DNA of 39,100 nucleotides from Bacteroidales bacterium (GTDB lineage Bacteria; Bacteroidota; Bacteroidia; Bacteroidales; UBA932), in contig JAFYVM010000042.1 in the NCBI GenBank assembly GCA_017549145.1, positions 1 to 39,100 of the forward strand. The letters run 5' to 3'. The position numbers and the translations under genes are program-made. The notes beneath the pieces are model-generated. The model was not told the DNA's origin and did not search any database. It was given only the letters and a program-made list of their open reading frames with translations. Below, one piece after another: positions 8,102 to 15,626 of the stretch (within the stretch, counting starts at the first letter, position 1; every line of letters begins with the position of its first letter).

Positions 8102-10325
8102 AGTCTGAAAGAGTAATCTGACCGTCTCGAACCGAAACACGAATTATAGAATCACGGTGAACGTGTCCGTCCAGGATTGCCTTGGCGAGCAGGTTCACCA
8201 ATTCTTTTTGCATCAAACGCTTGATTGGACGGGCGCCATATGCTGGCTCATATCCCTTTGTGCTCATATAATCCTCAAACTCTTTAGTAAATTCGAGAGC
8301 AACACCATTTTCTGAGAGTTTCTCCTGAAGATCTGCAATCTGCATTCTCAAGATATCGCGGATGTCTGTCTGCGAGAGAGGCTCGAACATTATTACCTCA
8401 TCAATTCTGTTGAGGAACTCAGGGCGAACTGTTCTCTTCAACACCTCCAGTACCTCATTCCTACATTCATCCAGAATACTTTGGCGGGCAATCTCTGAAG
8501 ATTCTTCCAGAGAACCTTCTGCTCTCGGATACAATTCGCTGCGCGAATCAACGTCCGCCTCAGGTCCATCTGGAAGAATCAACTCTGAGGTGAGACGACC
8601 CATATAGGCCTGGATGATATCAGCACCGACGTTAGAGGTCATGATGAGAATCGTATTCTTGAAGTCTACAGTACGACCCTTATTATCAGTCAAGCGGCCA
8701 TCATCAAGCACCTGAAGAAGAATATTGAAGACGTCAGGATGCGCTTTCTCGATTTCATCAAGAAGCACCACAGAATATGGCTTACGACGCACAGCTTCAG
8801 TCAACTGACCACCCTCATCATAACCGACATAGCCCGGAGGCGCTCCCACCAATCGACTCACTGAGTGACGTTCCTGATACTCGCTCATATCGATACGCGT
8901 CATCATATTCTCGTCATTGAACAGGAACTCTGCCAAAGCCTTGGCTAGCTCTGTCTTACCTACACCAGTCGTACCCATGAAAAGGAACGAACCAATCGGC
9001 CTCTTTTCATTCTGCAATCCTGCGCGAGAGCGTCGTACAGCATCAGCAACGGCTTCAATGGCAGTATTCTGTCCCACTACCCTCTTATGAAGTTCGGCCT
9101 CCATCCTCAAAAGCTTCGCTCTTTCACTTTCCAGCATTCTTTTTACAGGAATTCCTGTCCACTTAGCTACGACCTCGGCAATATCCTCCGGAGTCACAGC
9201 CTCCGTGATGATAGGATCCTTGATTGCAGCCTGACGAGCAGTAAGTTCTTCGATTTTCTTCTGCACCTCTGCCATCTTACCATAACGGATTTCAGCCACT
9301 CGACCATAATCTCCGGCTCTTTCAGCATTGTGTGCCTCAATCTTATAATCCTCAACTTTCTGACGTGCAGCCTGAAGCTCTGAAAGGATCTCCTTTTCCT
9401 CATTCCAACGCTTGCGAAGTCCTTCTCTCTCCTCAACCAGTTCCTTCAACTCCTCCTTAATTCTATCTGTCTTAAGTGAAACACCATCCCTCTTGACCGC
9501 CTCACGCTCAATCTCAAGCTGACGGATGCGGCTATCAAGTTCGGCAATCGGTTCCGGCACGGAATTCATCTCCAGACGAAGCTTTGAAGCAGCCTCATCC
9601 ACAAGGTCAATAGCCTTATCTGGTAAAAATCTGTTAGTGATATATCTATGCGAAAGTTCAACTGCCGCGATTAGAGCATCATCCTCAATACGAACTTTAT
9701 GATGGTTCTCATAGCGCTCCTTCAAACCTCGCATTATAGAAATAGATGCAGCAGGAGATGGCTCGTCTACCATCACCATCTGGAAACGACGCTCCAAAGC
9801 CTTATCTGCTTCGAAATATTTCTGATACTCATCCAAAGTTGTCGAGCCAATGGTTCTGAGCTCTCCACGAGCAAGAGCTGGTTTAAGAATATTGGATGCA
9901 TCCATTGCTCCAGAAGAGCGTCCGGCACCTACCAAAGTATGGATCTCATCGATGAAAAGGATTACCTCTCCTTCACTATCCACAACCTCCTTTACGACTC
10001 CTTTAAGCCTCTCCTCAAACTCACCTTGATACTTAGCGCCAGCTATCAATGCACCCAGATCCAATGAGTATATCTTACGACTTTTAAGGTTCTCCGGAAC
10101 ATCTCCATCTACAATTTTCTGAGCAATTCCTTCTGATATGGCAGTCTTACCGACACCCGGCTCTCCCACCAGGATCGGATTATTTTTAGTCCTTCTGCTA
10201 AGAATCTGCAGAACTCTTCTTATCTCCTCATCTCTACCAATTACCGGATCAAGTTTGCCTTGAGCCGCCCTATCATTAAGATTGATTGCAAACCTGCTGA
10301 GGTTCTCAAATTTATTTACTGACAT
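8091..10325 (-). CDS. clpB: ClpB-type protein disaggregase lacking the N-terminal domain
   Basis: The product is 744 aa against about 860 for usual ClpB. It begins directly at the first AAA+ module ([24 protein letters not shown]), with Walker A GEPGVGKT at residues 54-61 and Walker [13 protein letters not shown] long coiled-coil middle domain follows ([14 protein letters not shown] to about [10 protein letters not shown]), which marks it as ClpB rather than ClpA. The second module has [19 protein letters not shown] and [11 protein letters not shown]. ClpB rescues aggregated proteins with DnaK. The roughly 150-residue Clp_N domain is absent, and the upstream 99 bases do not encode it. An extra 35-40 residues, acidic and serine-rich, sit before [10 protein letters not shown] (about 8485-8600). 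A 12-bp inverted repeat lies just upstream of the start. Confidence 0.9.
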   Translation of the reverse strand: MSVNKFENLSRFAINLNDRAAQGKLDPVIGRDEEIRRVLQILSRRTKNNPILVGEPGVGKTAISEGIAQKIVDGDVPENLKSRKIYSLDLGALIAGAKYQGEFEERLKGVVKEVVDSEGEVILFIDEIHTLVGAGRSSGAMDASNILKPALARGELRTIGSTTLDEYQKYFEADKALERRFQMVMVDEPSPAASISIMRGLKERYENHHKVRIEDDALIAAVELSHRYITNRFLPDKAIDLVDEAASKLRLEMNSVPEPIAELDSRIRQLEIEREAVKRDGVSLKTDRIKEELKELVEEREGLRKRWNEEKEILSELQAARQKVEDYKIEAHNAERAGDYGRVAEIRYGKMAEVQKKIEELTARQAAIKDPIITEAVTPEDIAEVVAKWTGIPVKRMLESERAKLLRMEAELHKRVVGQNTAIEAVADAVRRSRAGLQNEKRPIGSFLFMGTTGVGKTELAKALAEFLFNDENMMTRIDMSEYQERHSVSRLVGAPPGYVGYDEGGQLTEAVRRKPYSVVLLDEIEKAHPDVFNILLQVLDDGRLTDNKGRTVDFKNTILIMTSNVGADIIQAYMGRLTSELILPDGPEADVDSRSELYPRAEGSLEESSEIARQSILDECRNEVLEVLKRTVRPEFLNRIDEVIMFEPLSQTDIRDILRMQIADLQEKLSENGVALEFTKEFEDYMSTKGYEPAYGARPIKRLMQKELVNLLAKAILDGHVHRDSIIRVSVRDGQITLSDSIE

Positions 10326-10334
10326 AATAATACA

Positions 10335-10372
10335 CTTTTAGCCGTCCATTCATTTGAACAGACGGCTATAAG
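10335..10372. promoter_or_regulatory. Inverted repeat in the clpB leader
   Basis: CTTTTAGCCGTC (10335-10346) pairs with GACGGCTATAAG (10361-10372) in 11 of 12 positions around a 14-base loop. It ends 9 bases before the clpB ATG on the minus strand. No T-run follows on either strand, so it looks less like a terminator than a leader structure or repressor operator. Confidence 0.5.
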
Positions 10373-10390
10373 TCAAATTATATTCCAAAC

Positions 10391-10414
10391 GTCAGTTTAC
10401 TGACAATATGTCAG
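10391..10414. terminator. Overlapping alternative hairpins downstream of secG
   Basis: GTCAG (10391-10395), CTGAC (10400-10404) and GTCAG (10410-10414) can form two mutually exclusive 5-bp hairpins, placed 10 bases after the secG stop on the minus strand. They are short and have no U-tract, so this is only a weak terminator or attenuator candidate. Confidence 0.25.
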
Positions 10415-10424
10415 TTGAGGAAAA

Positions 10425-10793
10425 TTACTCTGCCTGTGCAGGAGCCTCAGTAGCAGGAGCCTCTGTTGCAGGTGCCTCAGCCTCTGGCATTGTAGTAGAG
10501 AAATCTGGAGCCTCAACCTCAGTTGTAATCTTGTCAGTATAGTCAACTGACTCCTTAACCGGGTTAAGAGTGAAGATGTTGATAACGATTGCTCCGATAC
10601 CTACAAAAGCTACAAGACCCCAAGTGATCTTCTCAAGAATGTCTGTTGTCTGACGAACGCCAAATGTCTGGTTTCCAGCAACAAAGTTGCTTGCTAATCC
10701 ACCACCTTTACCGTTCTGAAGAAGCACGATGAGAGTAAGAAGAGCGCTGGCAACCAGCACAAGTACTGTCAAAATTGTAAATAGTACGTTCAT
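10425..10793 (-). CDS. secG: Preprotein translocase subunit SecG
   Basis: This 122-aa protein has the SecG pattern: a first transmembrane helix (VLFTILTVLVLVASALLTLIVLLQ), the conserved NGKGGGLASNF cytosolic loop, then a second helix (ITWGLVAFVGIGAIVINIF). SecG assists SecYE in moving proteins across the inner membrane. The C-terminal tail (about 85-122) is a low-complexity acidic, Ala/Pro-rich stretch with the repeated unit APATE; such extensions are dispensable-looking. It is the last gene of a leftward unit, starting 6 bases after the stop of the preceding gene. Confidence 0.93.
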   Translation of the reverse strand: MNVLFTILTVLVLVASALLTLIVLLQNGKGGGLASNFVAGNQTFGVRQTTDILEKITWGLVAFVGIGAIVINIFTLNPVKESVDYTDKITTEVEAPDFSTTMPEAEAPATEAPATEAPAQAE

Positions 10794-10799
10794 AATATA

Positions 10800-11411
10800 C
10801 TAACTGTTAATTTGTTCAATTTTTTGAATAAGGGCTGCAAAGTAAGCACTTTTTTCCGGATATGCCAAAATTAGTTTTGAATATATCTCCTTTGATTGGT
10901 CATAATAACCCTGTTCCGCGTAAATCTGGGCCAGTGTTTCTGTGTAAAAACAGATTTCTTTCTCTGCTCTTACCTGTGGAGCAGCAACTGGTGCCTGCTC
11001 TTTAGCTGCATATCTGGAGAAAACATTGTCGTCTGCTCGACGCACCCTGTCATATTCTGCCTGACTGAAGAAGTCACCTCCCACTACATACACCTTTCTT
11101 TCAGGCTGAGCTTCCTTAACCTCCTCTTCGGCTACCGGGATTGGCTTTTCTGTAAGGTAAGCCTTCAGCAATTTTTCCACATCTGCATCAGTCCAGACTG
11201 TATTTTCTGAGGATTTCTTCAGTGCAGCAATCTTCTCTCTTGCCACCACATACATTGCAGCCTCGGCACACTGGCTATCACTCAATGCTTCACCCATACG
11301 ACTCATTCTGGCACACAACTCTTTTCTTGCGCCGCCAAACCATGGATATAAATTGATAACGCCTACCAATTCATCCAATTTAAGTCGTTTAAGATCAAAA
11401 TAACCTTCCAT
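10800..11411 (-). CDS. Conserved hypothetical protein with a TPR-like C-terminus
   Basis: This 203-aa protein lacks a signal peptide. The N-terminus (FDLKRLKLDELVGVINLYPWFGGARKELCARM) is helical and unassigned. The middle is acidic and low in complexity. The C-terminal 40 residues (TETLAQIYAEQGYYDQSKEIYSKLILAYPEKSAYFAALIQKI) match the A and B helices of a tetratricopeptide repeat, suggesting a protein-protein contact. It sits between lptE (5-base gap) and secG (6-base gap). The tight packing implies a role linked to envelope assembly or secretion, but no function can be assigned. Confidence 0.8.
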   Translation of the reverse strand: MEGYFDLKRLKLDELVGVINLYPWFGGARKELCARMSRMGEALSDSQCAEAAMYVVAREKIAALKKSSENTVWTDADVEKLLKAYLTEKPIPVAEEEVKEAQPERKVYVVGGDFFSQAEYDRVRRADDNVFSRYAAKEQAPVAAPQVRAEKEICFYTETLAQIYAEQGYYDQSKEIYSKLILAYPEKSAYFAALIQKIEQINS

Positions 11412-11416
11412 CTCTA

Positions 11417-11947
11417 CTACCAGTTTGCTACAGTTCCGTTAAATATATCTTCGCAAAGCTTTTCTATAATCTCCTCACAGAGAGTCGACTCAACGGCATC
11501 AAGAGTCTGAGTTGCATCGAAATCAGCGTATGCTGAGAAAGATTTCTCAGGGAAACTTTCTTCTGGATATTTATGATTGGTGAAGCTAACCTTGACACTT
11601 ACAGTCAAGCGGTTCTGAGCAGCCTGCTCTGTCGCTGTAATTGCTGTTGCTCTCACATCATATCCAACGACGGCGCCCACAACCTCCAAATCTCCTTCCT
11701 CATCCACAAGTTCGAGACGGGTCAATCTTCTGAACTTCTCCTGAAGAGCCTCGGTCAACTGATTACTCAATGAAGGGTTCACCTTCAAGGCCTTATACTC
11801 AAAGAAAGGGATAGACACAGTCTTGACATCCGGCTGAATGGAAGTTCCTGTAAATGAATAAATTCCACACGACTGTACCATAAAGGCCGCAATTGCCAAA
11901 GCAACCGCCGCTCCTAATGATAAAAATATGTTTTTTCTAACTGTCAT
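11417..11947 (-). CDS. lptE: LPS-assembly lipoprotein LptE-like
   Basis: This 176-aa protein has a lipoprotein signal with Cys27 in MVQSCG. The mature part begins GIYSFTGTSIQPDVKTVSIPFFEYKALKVNPSLSNQLTEALQEKFRR, the pattern of Bacteroidota LptE. LptE is an outer-membrane lipoprotein that plugs the LptD barrel and delivers LPS to the cell surface. The rest (LELVDEEGDLEVVGAVVGYDVRA, then a beta-sandwich ending NGTVANW) fits the family length. Its ATG overlaps the stop of the upstream activator gene as TAATG, so translation is probably coupled. lptD itself is not in the window. Confidence 0.87.
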   Translation of the reverse strand: MTVRKNIFLSLGAAVALAIAAFMVQSCGIYSFTGTSIQPDVKTVSIPFFEYKALKVNPSLSNQLTEALQEKFRRLTRLELVDEEGDLEVVGAVVGYDVRATAITATEQAAQNRLTVSVKVSFTNHKYPEESFPEKSFSAYADFDATQTLDAVESTLCEEIIEKLCEDIFNGTVANW

Positions 11948-13158
11948 TATTCTAAATTCATTGACTTTATTTTGCGATACAATGTCCTTTCAGAGATACC
12001 TAACTCAGCAGCTGCAGCCTTTCTGTTTCCACCATGCTTTTTGAGCACCTTTTCAATAAGTCCCATGCTGGCTGTACGAATAGATAAATCGTCAGCTACA
12101 TCTTCTGTTCCCAACTCCTGCTCCTCCGGATCCTCAATCACTTCCTCAATCTCATTATGAATCTCCGACGGTATATAGCCCTGAGGCGGAGTCATAGGCT
12201 GAACACCTAATGAGGCAACAACCTCTTTCAGATAATCAACCTCCTGCTTCAGTTTATACAGCATTCTGATAATTGCTGCTCTTTCGCCAGGATTTTCATA
12301 AGAGTCTGATGCATCAGCATGTTTAGCTGGCAGAAGATTCGGTTCCTCCTTCGGAATGTAGCGCGAAAGAACATCTACATCAATCACACACTTATCAGAG
12401 AGGCCTGAAATCTTAACTGACTCCAATGCAGAAACACCTTCAGCGACATTCTTGAGCTGGCGGATATTACCTGGCCAACGATATTTTCTGAGAAGAATTG
12501 ACGCATCCTCGGTCAATGTCACCTTGCAAATGCCATATTTGGCCGCAAAGTCAGACGCGAACTTCCTGAACAGCACATTAATATCAGCTGGTCTCTCTCT
12601 CAAAGCAGGCATAGGAATCACTACTGCACACAATCTGTAGTAAAGATCCGCTCTAAACTTTCCCTTGGAAACAGCATTAAGAAGATCAACATTTGTCGCT
12701 GCAATAACCCTAACATCTGTCTTGAGCACCTTAGATGAACCGACTCTGATGAACTCTCCGGATTGAAGCACTCTCAATAACTTCGCCTGTGAGGCCATTG
12801 GAAGCTCTGCAATTTCGTCCAGGAAGATAGTGCCGCCATCAGCCTCCTCAAAATATCCACGACGCATCTCGCTGGCACCTGTAAAGGATCCTTTCTCATG
12901 GCCGAACAACTCAGAATCAATCGTTCCCTCCGGAATTGCGCCACAGTTGATTGCAAAATACTTGGAGTTACGACGTGGACTGTTCTGATGTATGATTCTT
13001 GGGATATTTTCCTTACCTACGCCACTCTCACCCGTAACCAATACCGAGATATCGGTAGCAGCTACAGCAACGGCAACCTCCAGCGCTCTATTCAGCGCCG
13101 GATCATTTCCGATAATATCGTATTTGTTTTTTAGACTCTGTAATTCCTGGTTTGTCAT
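11947..13158 (-). CDS. Sigma-54-dependent transcriptional activator (AAA+ / Fis-type HTH)
   Basis: From ATG 13158 the 403-aa product starts MTNQELQSLKNKYDIIGNDP and goes straight into the sigma-54 interaction AAA+ domain. Walker A is GESGVGKE. The sigma-54 contact loop reads GSFTGA (commonly GAFTGA). Walker B is GGTIFLDEIAELP, followed by RVGSSKVLKTDVRVIAATN and FRADLYYRL. After an acidic linker (about 310-350) comes a Fis-type helix-turn-helix, GNRKAAAAELGISERTLYRK. No receiver or sensor domain precedes the AAA+ module, so activity may be set by level or by a partner protein. A longer frame from 13203 would start within the -7 box and is unlikely. It heads the operon with lptE and secG. Confidence 0.92.
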   Translation of the reverse strand: MTNQELQSLKNKYDIIGNDPALNRALEVAVAVAATDISVLVTGESGVGKENIPRIIHQNSPRRNSKYFAINCGAIPEGTIDSELFGHEKGSFTGASEMRRGYFEEADGGTIFLDEIAELPMASQAKLLRVLQSGEFIRVGSSKVLKTDVRVIAATNVDLLNAVSKGKFRADLYYRLCAVVIPMPALRERPADINVLFRKFASDFAAKYGICKVTLTEDASILLRKYRWPGNIRQLKNVAEGVSALESVKISGLSDKCVIDVDVLSRYIPKEEPNLLPAKHADASDSYENPGERAAIIRMLYKLKQEVDYLKEVVASLGVQPMTPPQGYIPSEIHNEIEEVIEDPEEQELGTEDVADDLSIRTASMGLIEKVLKKHGGNRKAAAAELGISERTLYRKIKSMNLE

Positions 13159-13166
13159 ATCGGGCG

Positions 13167-13174
13167 CAAAGTTA
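13167..13174 (-). promoter_or_regulatory. -7 promoter element for the activator-lptE-secG operon
   Basis: The minus strand reads TAACTTTG, matching TAnnTTTG, only 8 bases before the ATG at 13158. The transcript would be nearly leaderless. Confidence 0.6.
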
Positions 13175-13227
13175 CTAAAAGGGATGAAATTACACGCGCA
13201 CAAATATTAAAAATATAAAAATATTGC

Positions 13228-13235
13228 TATCTTTG
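13228..13235 (+). promoter_or_regulatory. -7 promoter element for the OmpA/TPR lipoprotein gene
   Basis: TATCTTTG matches TAnnTTTG and would give a leader of about 70 nt before the ATG at 13311. It is divergent from the promoter at 13167-13174. Confidence 0.65.
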
Positions 13236-13310
13236 CGCCGAATTTGCGAAGGTGTGCGCTTTTGCTTTTCAGATTGAAAATTTATCAACCAATTTAATTT
13301 ATATCAAAAG

Positions 13311-14945
13311 ATGAAGAACATCGTAAGAATTTTGACTGCTGTCGTTCTTGGTTTTGCTGCAATCGCTTGTAGCTCACCAGAGAAGATGGCAGAAATGGCA
13401 GAAAATGTCATCGTTACATGCGAGCCAGCTGTACTTGAGGTAGTAGGCGGCGAGATCAACGCAACAGTTACTGTTACTTATCCTGAGGACTACTTCCATC
13501 CACAGGCTATCCTCGAGGTAACTCCAGTTATCGTATATGAGGGTGGTGAGTCTAAGATGGAGCCTTACTTCTTCCAGGGTGAGAAGGTACAGGACAACTA
13601 TCAGGTGGTTCCTTCTGCTGGTTCAACTGTATCAAAGAAGGTTAACTTCGCATACGTTCCAGGTATGGAGAAGTGCTACCTCGAGCTTCGTGGTGTTGTT
13701 AAGCACAAAGAGAAGTCTGTTGATCTTCCAAGCAAGAAGGCTGCTGACGGAGCAAACTGCACAGCTCTTCTTATCTGCAAGAAGGGTAAGGTAGATCTTA
13801 AGGCTGACAACTACCAGGAGATCATCAAGGAGACAGCTGAGGGTCAGATCCTTTATCAGATCAACAGCTCAAACGTTAGAAACTCTGAGCTCAAGTCACA
13901 GTCTATCAAGGACTTCCAGGCTGCTCTCGAGGAGATCAAGGCTAACGAGCGCAAGAACATCGTAAGCACTGACGTTGTAGCATACGCTTCACCAGACGGA
14001 AAAGAGGACAAGAACGAGGCTCTTTCACAGAACCGTTCAAAGACTGCTGAGAAGGCATTCAACAAGGTTACAAAGAATAACCCAGTTGAGGGTGCGGTTA
14101 ACGTAAAGAGCATCGGTGAGGACTGGGAAGGATTCCAGGAGCTCGTATCTGCTTCTGATATGGAGGACAAGAACCTTATCATCCGCGTTCTTTCTATGTA
14201 CAGCGATCCTGCTGTTCGTGAGAAGGAGATCAGAAACATGTCTGCAGTTTACACTTCACTTGCTAAGGACGTTCTCCCTGAGCTTCGTCGTGCAAGATTC
14301 ATCGCTAACGTAGAGTTCACTAACTATAGCAACGACGAGCTTCTCCAGATGATCGAGGAGAACATCGACGTTCTTGATGAGACTGCAATCCTTCGTGCTG
14401 CAACTCTCGTTAAGGAGGACAACAAGAAGGTTTCTCTTTACAAGAAGGCAGTTGAGAAGTTCAACAGCGCTAACGGTCAGTACAACCTTGCTGTAACTTA
14501 CATCAACATGGACAAGCTTGCTGACGCTAAGAAGGCACTTGAGAACTGCGAGAAGGATGCTGACTGGAACAACGCAATGGGAGTTATCGCTCTTCGTGAG
14601 AACGACCTTGAGGCTGCTGCTAAGTACTTCGCTGCTTCTGGCAACGCAACTTCAAAGGAGAACGCTGCTGTTATCTATGTTCTTAATGGTGAGTACGAGG
14701 CTGCTGCTCAGAACCTTGCTGGTGTAAAGAGCGCTAACGCTGCCCTTGTTCAGATCCTCCTTGGCAACTACGCTCCTGCTGCTGAGCTTACATGCGAGTG
14801 CCCATACGCTGCATATGTACGCGCTATCGCTGCTGCTCGTCAGGGTAACGCTGAGGGTGTTAAGAAGAACCTCGAGACTGTTAAGAAGTGCGAGCAGCTT
14901 GCTGCTAGAGCTGAGAAGGATATCGAGTTCGTACAGTACAGATAA
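13311..14945 (+). CDS. Lipoprotein with OmpA-like and tetratricopeptide domains
   Basis: This 544-aa protein has a lipoprotein signal with Cys20 (GFAAIACSS). A beta-rich segment (about 30-150) is followed by an OmpA-like region near 180-260 (INSSNVRNSELKSQ...VVAYASPDGKEDKNEALSQNRSKTAEKAF); the ALSQNRSKTA stretch fits the peptidoglycan-binding signature. The C-terminal half is alanine-rich helical repeats of TPR type (KFNSANGQYNLAVTYINMDKLADAKKALENCEKD and following). It is probably an abundant outer-membrane or periplasmic protein that touches the cell wall. Codon use is strongly narrowed to AAG, GAG, GCT, CTT and AAC, as in highly expressed genes, unlike most neighbours. It has its own promoter and a strong terminator. 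Its exact role is not known. Confidence 0.8.
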   Translation: MKNIVRILTAVVLGFAAIACSSPEKMAEMAENVIVTCEPAVLEVVGGEINATVTVTYPEDYFHPQAILEVTPVIVYEGGESKMEPYFFQGEKVQDNYQVVPSAGSTVSKKVNFAYVPGMEKCYLELRGVVKHKEKSVDLPSKKAADGANCTALLICKKGKVDLKADNYQEIIKETAEGQILYQINSSNVRNSELKSQSIKDFQAALEEIKANERKNIVSTDVVAYASPDGKEDKNEALSQNRSKTAEKAFNKVTKNNPVEGAVNVKSIGEDWEGFQELVSASDMEDKNLIIRVLSMYSDPAVREKEIRNMSAVYTSLAKDVLPELRRARFIANVEFTNYSNDELLQMIEENIDVLDETAILRAATLVKEDNKKVSLYKKAVEKFNSANGQYNLAVTYINMDKLADAKKALENCEKDADWNNAMGVIALRENDLEAAAKYFAASGNATSKENAAVIYVLNGEYEAAAQNLAGVKSANAALVQILLGNYAPAAELTCECPYAAYVRAIAAARQGNAEGVKKNLETVKKCEQLAARAEKDIEFVQYR

Positions 14946-14964
14946 TCCTACTGACACATACACA

Positions 14965-14993
14965 AAAAGGTCGACTGTAAAAGTCGGCCTTTT
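14965..14993 (+). terminator. Rho-independent terminator after the OmpA/TPR lipoprotein gene
   Basis: AAAAGGTCGACT pairs with AGTCGGCCTTTT (12 positions, one G-U) around a 5-base loop, followed by CGTTTTT, 20 bases after the stop codon. Confidence 0.85.
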
Positions 14994-15010
14994 CGTTTTT
15001 ATATTACACC

Positions 15011-15172
15011 GGGAGGATAGCAGTGATTGCGGAGGACTCCGTTCGCTTCGCTCACTCCGGACCCTCCCATTGTTATCTTCGTCATCGCTGCGCGATAACT
15101 TGCTACCAACGGGCCCCTCCCGCTACCCGTGTCCGCGGGTGGACACGCCTCCGCAATCACTACTATCCTCCC
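15011..15172. repeat. 162-bp palindromic GC-rich element with 25-bp terminal inverted repeats
   Basis: The left arm at 15011-15035 (starting GGGAGGATAGCAGTG) and the right arm at 15148-15172 (ending CACTACTATCCTCCC) are inverted repeats matching at 24 of 25 positions. Inside are further hairpins: GTTATC 15072-15077 with GATAAC 15094-15099, and CGTGTCC 15128-15134 with GGACACG 15141-15147, the latter abutting the right arm. The interior is visibly richer in G+C than the flanks. No coding frame is convincing. It begins 17 bases after the terminator of the upstream gene. No clear target-site duplication was seen. It resembles a MITE or REP-like intergenic repeat; copy number cannot be judged here. 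Confidence 0.7.
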
Positions 15173-15356
15173 TCTTGAAATACAGATATAAAAATATAGC
15201 TATTCTTTTGATAATCAAAGGAATAACCAATATTAATGTCAGGAAGTTTTGTTATATTTGAAGTGCGAAATCAAAAGTTGAGCATCTGGACATCAGTGCT
15301 ATTGAGGCTACATCCAAACTTACCCTATCGCCACTGTCGTCATATATAAAGAAAAA
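15173..15356 (+). other. Intergenic stretch with an orphan promoter-like box
   Basis: This AT-rich 184-bp gap contains no ATG-started frame of note. TATATTTG at 15253-15260 is a perfect -7 element pointing right with no gene after it before the hairpin at 15357-15383. A transcript of roughly 120 nt between the two is possible, but no -33 element is visible and the hairpin better fits the leftward gene. Confidence 0.35.
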
Positions 15357-15383
15357 AGGAGATGACCTTATTAGTCATCTCCT
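15357..15383 (-). terminator. Rho-independent terminator of the small membrane protein gene
   Basis: AGGAGATGAC pairs perfectly with GTCATCTCCT around a 7-base loop. On the minus strand the stem is followed by TTTTTTC, 8 bases after the stop codon of the 66-aa gene. It could also work in the other direction less well. Confidence 0.8.
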
Positions 15384-15390
15384 ATTCTGT

Positions 15391-15591
15391 TTACTTTCCA
15401 AGGAGACTTTTAATCGTTGCAAATAAGCGGAAGCCTGCCCAGAAAATCATCAGGATGTATGCTGCAAGGAGTAGTTTCGCGTTTGTTCCATCAAGACCCG
15501 CTCTGATGTGAACAATCATAAAGACCACTAGAGCAATAATCGCGAGAGTCATCATCGCAGCGAAAAAGATTCGAAATGCCTTATTTCCCAT
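15391..15591 (-). CDS. Small two-helix membrane protein
   Basis: This 66-aa protein is almost entirely two hydrophobic segments: FFAAMMTLAIIALVVFMIVHI (about 9-29) and LLLAAYILMIFWAGFRLFATI (about 40-60). They are joined by a short loop (RAGLDGTNAK), and the protein ends in a basic KSLLGK. No family was recognised. A -7 element at 15612-15619 and a strong terminator frame it as its own transcription unit just downstream of the TonB receptor gene, which supports it being a real gene. Confidence 0.7.
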   Translation of the reverse strand: MGNKAFRIFFAAMMTLAIIALVVFMIVHIRAGLDGTNAKLLLAAYILMIFWAGFRLFATIKSLLGK

Positions 15592-15611
15592 AATTTTGAT
15601 TCTTTATAGGG

Positions 15612-15619
15612 CAAAGGTA
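15612..15619 (-). promoter_or_regulatory. -7 promoter element for the small membrane protein gene
   Basis: The minus strand reads TACCTTTG, matching TAnnTTTG, between the TonB receptor stop (15627) and the ATG at 15591. Confidence 0.55.
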
Positions 15620-15626
15620 AGAAATT

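Noticed and set aside
10391-10414. GTCAG/CTGAC triplet as a short tandem recombination site
   Set aside because: Only three 5-base units with no recombinase nearby; better read as weak hairpins.
13159-13203. Fifteen-residue N-terminal extension of the sigma-54 activator
   Set aside because: The extension runs through the -7 promoter element at 13167-13174, and MTNQELQ is the natural N-terminus.
13228-13310. A riboswitch in the roughly 70-nt leader of the OmpA/TPR gene
   Set aside because: No convincing stem set is visible and the leader is AT-rich.
14746-15261. 171-codon rightward frame across the end of the OmpA/TPR gene and the palindromic element
   Set aside because: It is Ser/Leu/Arg-rich, crosses a strong terminator and the repeat, and results from the codon bias of the real gene.
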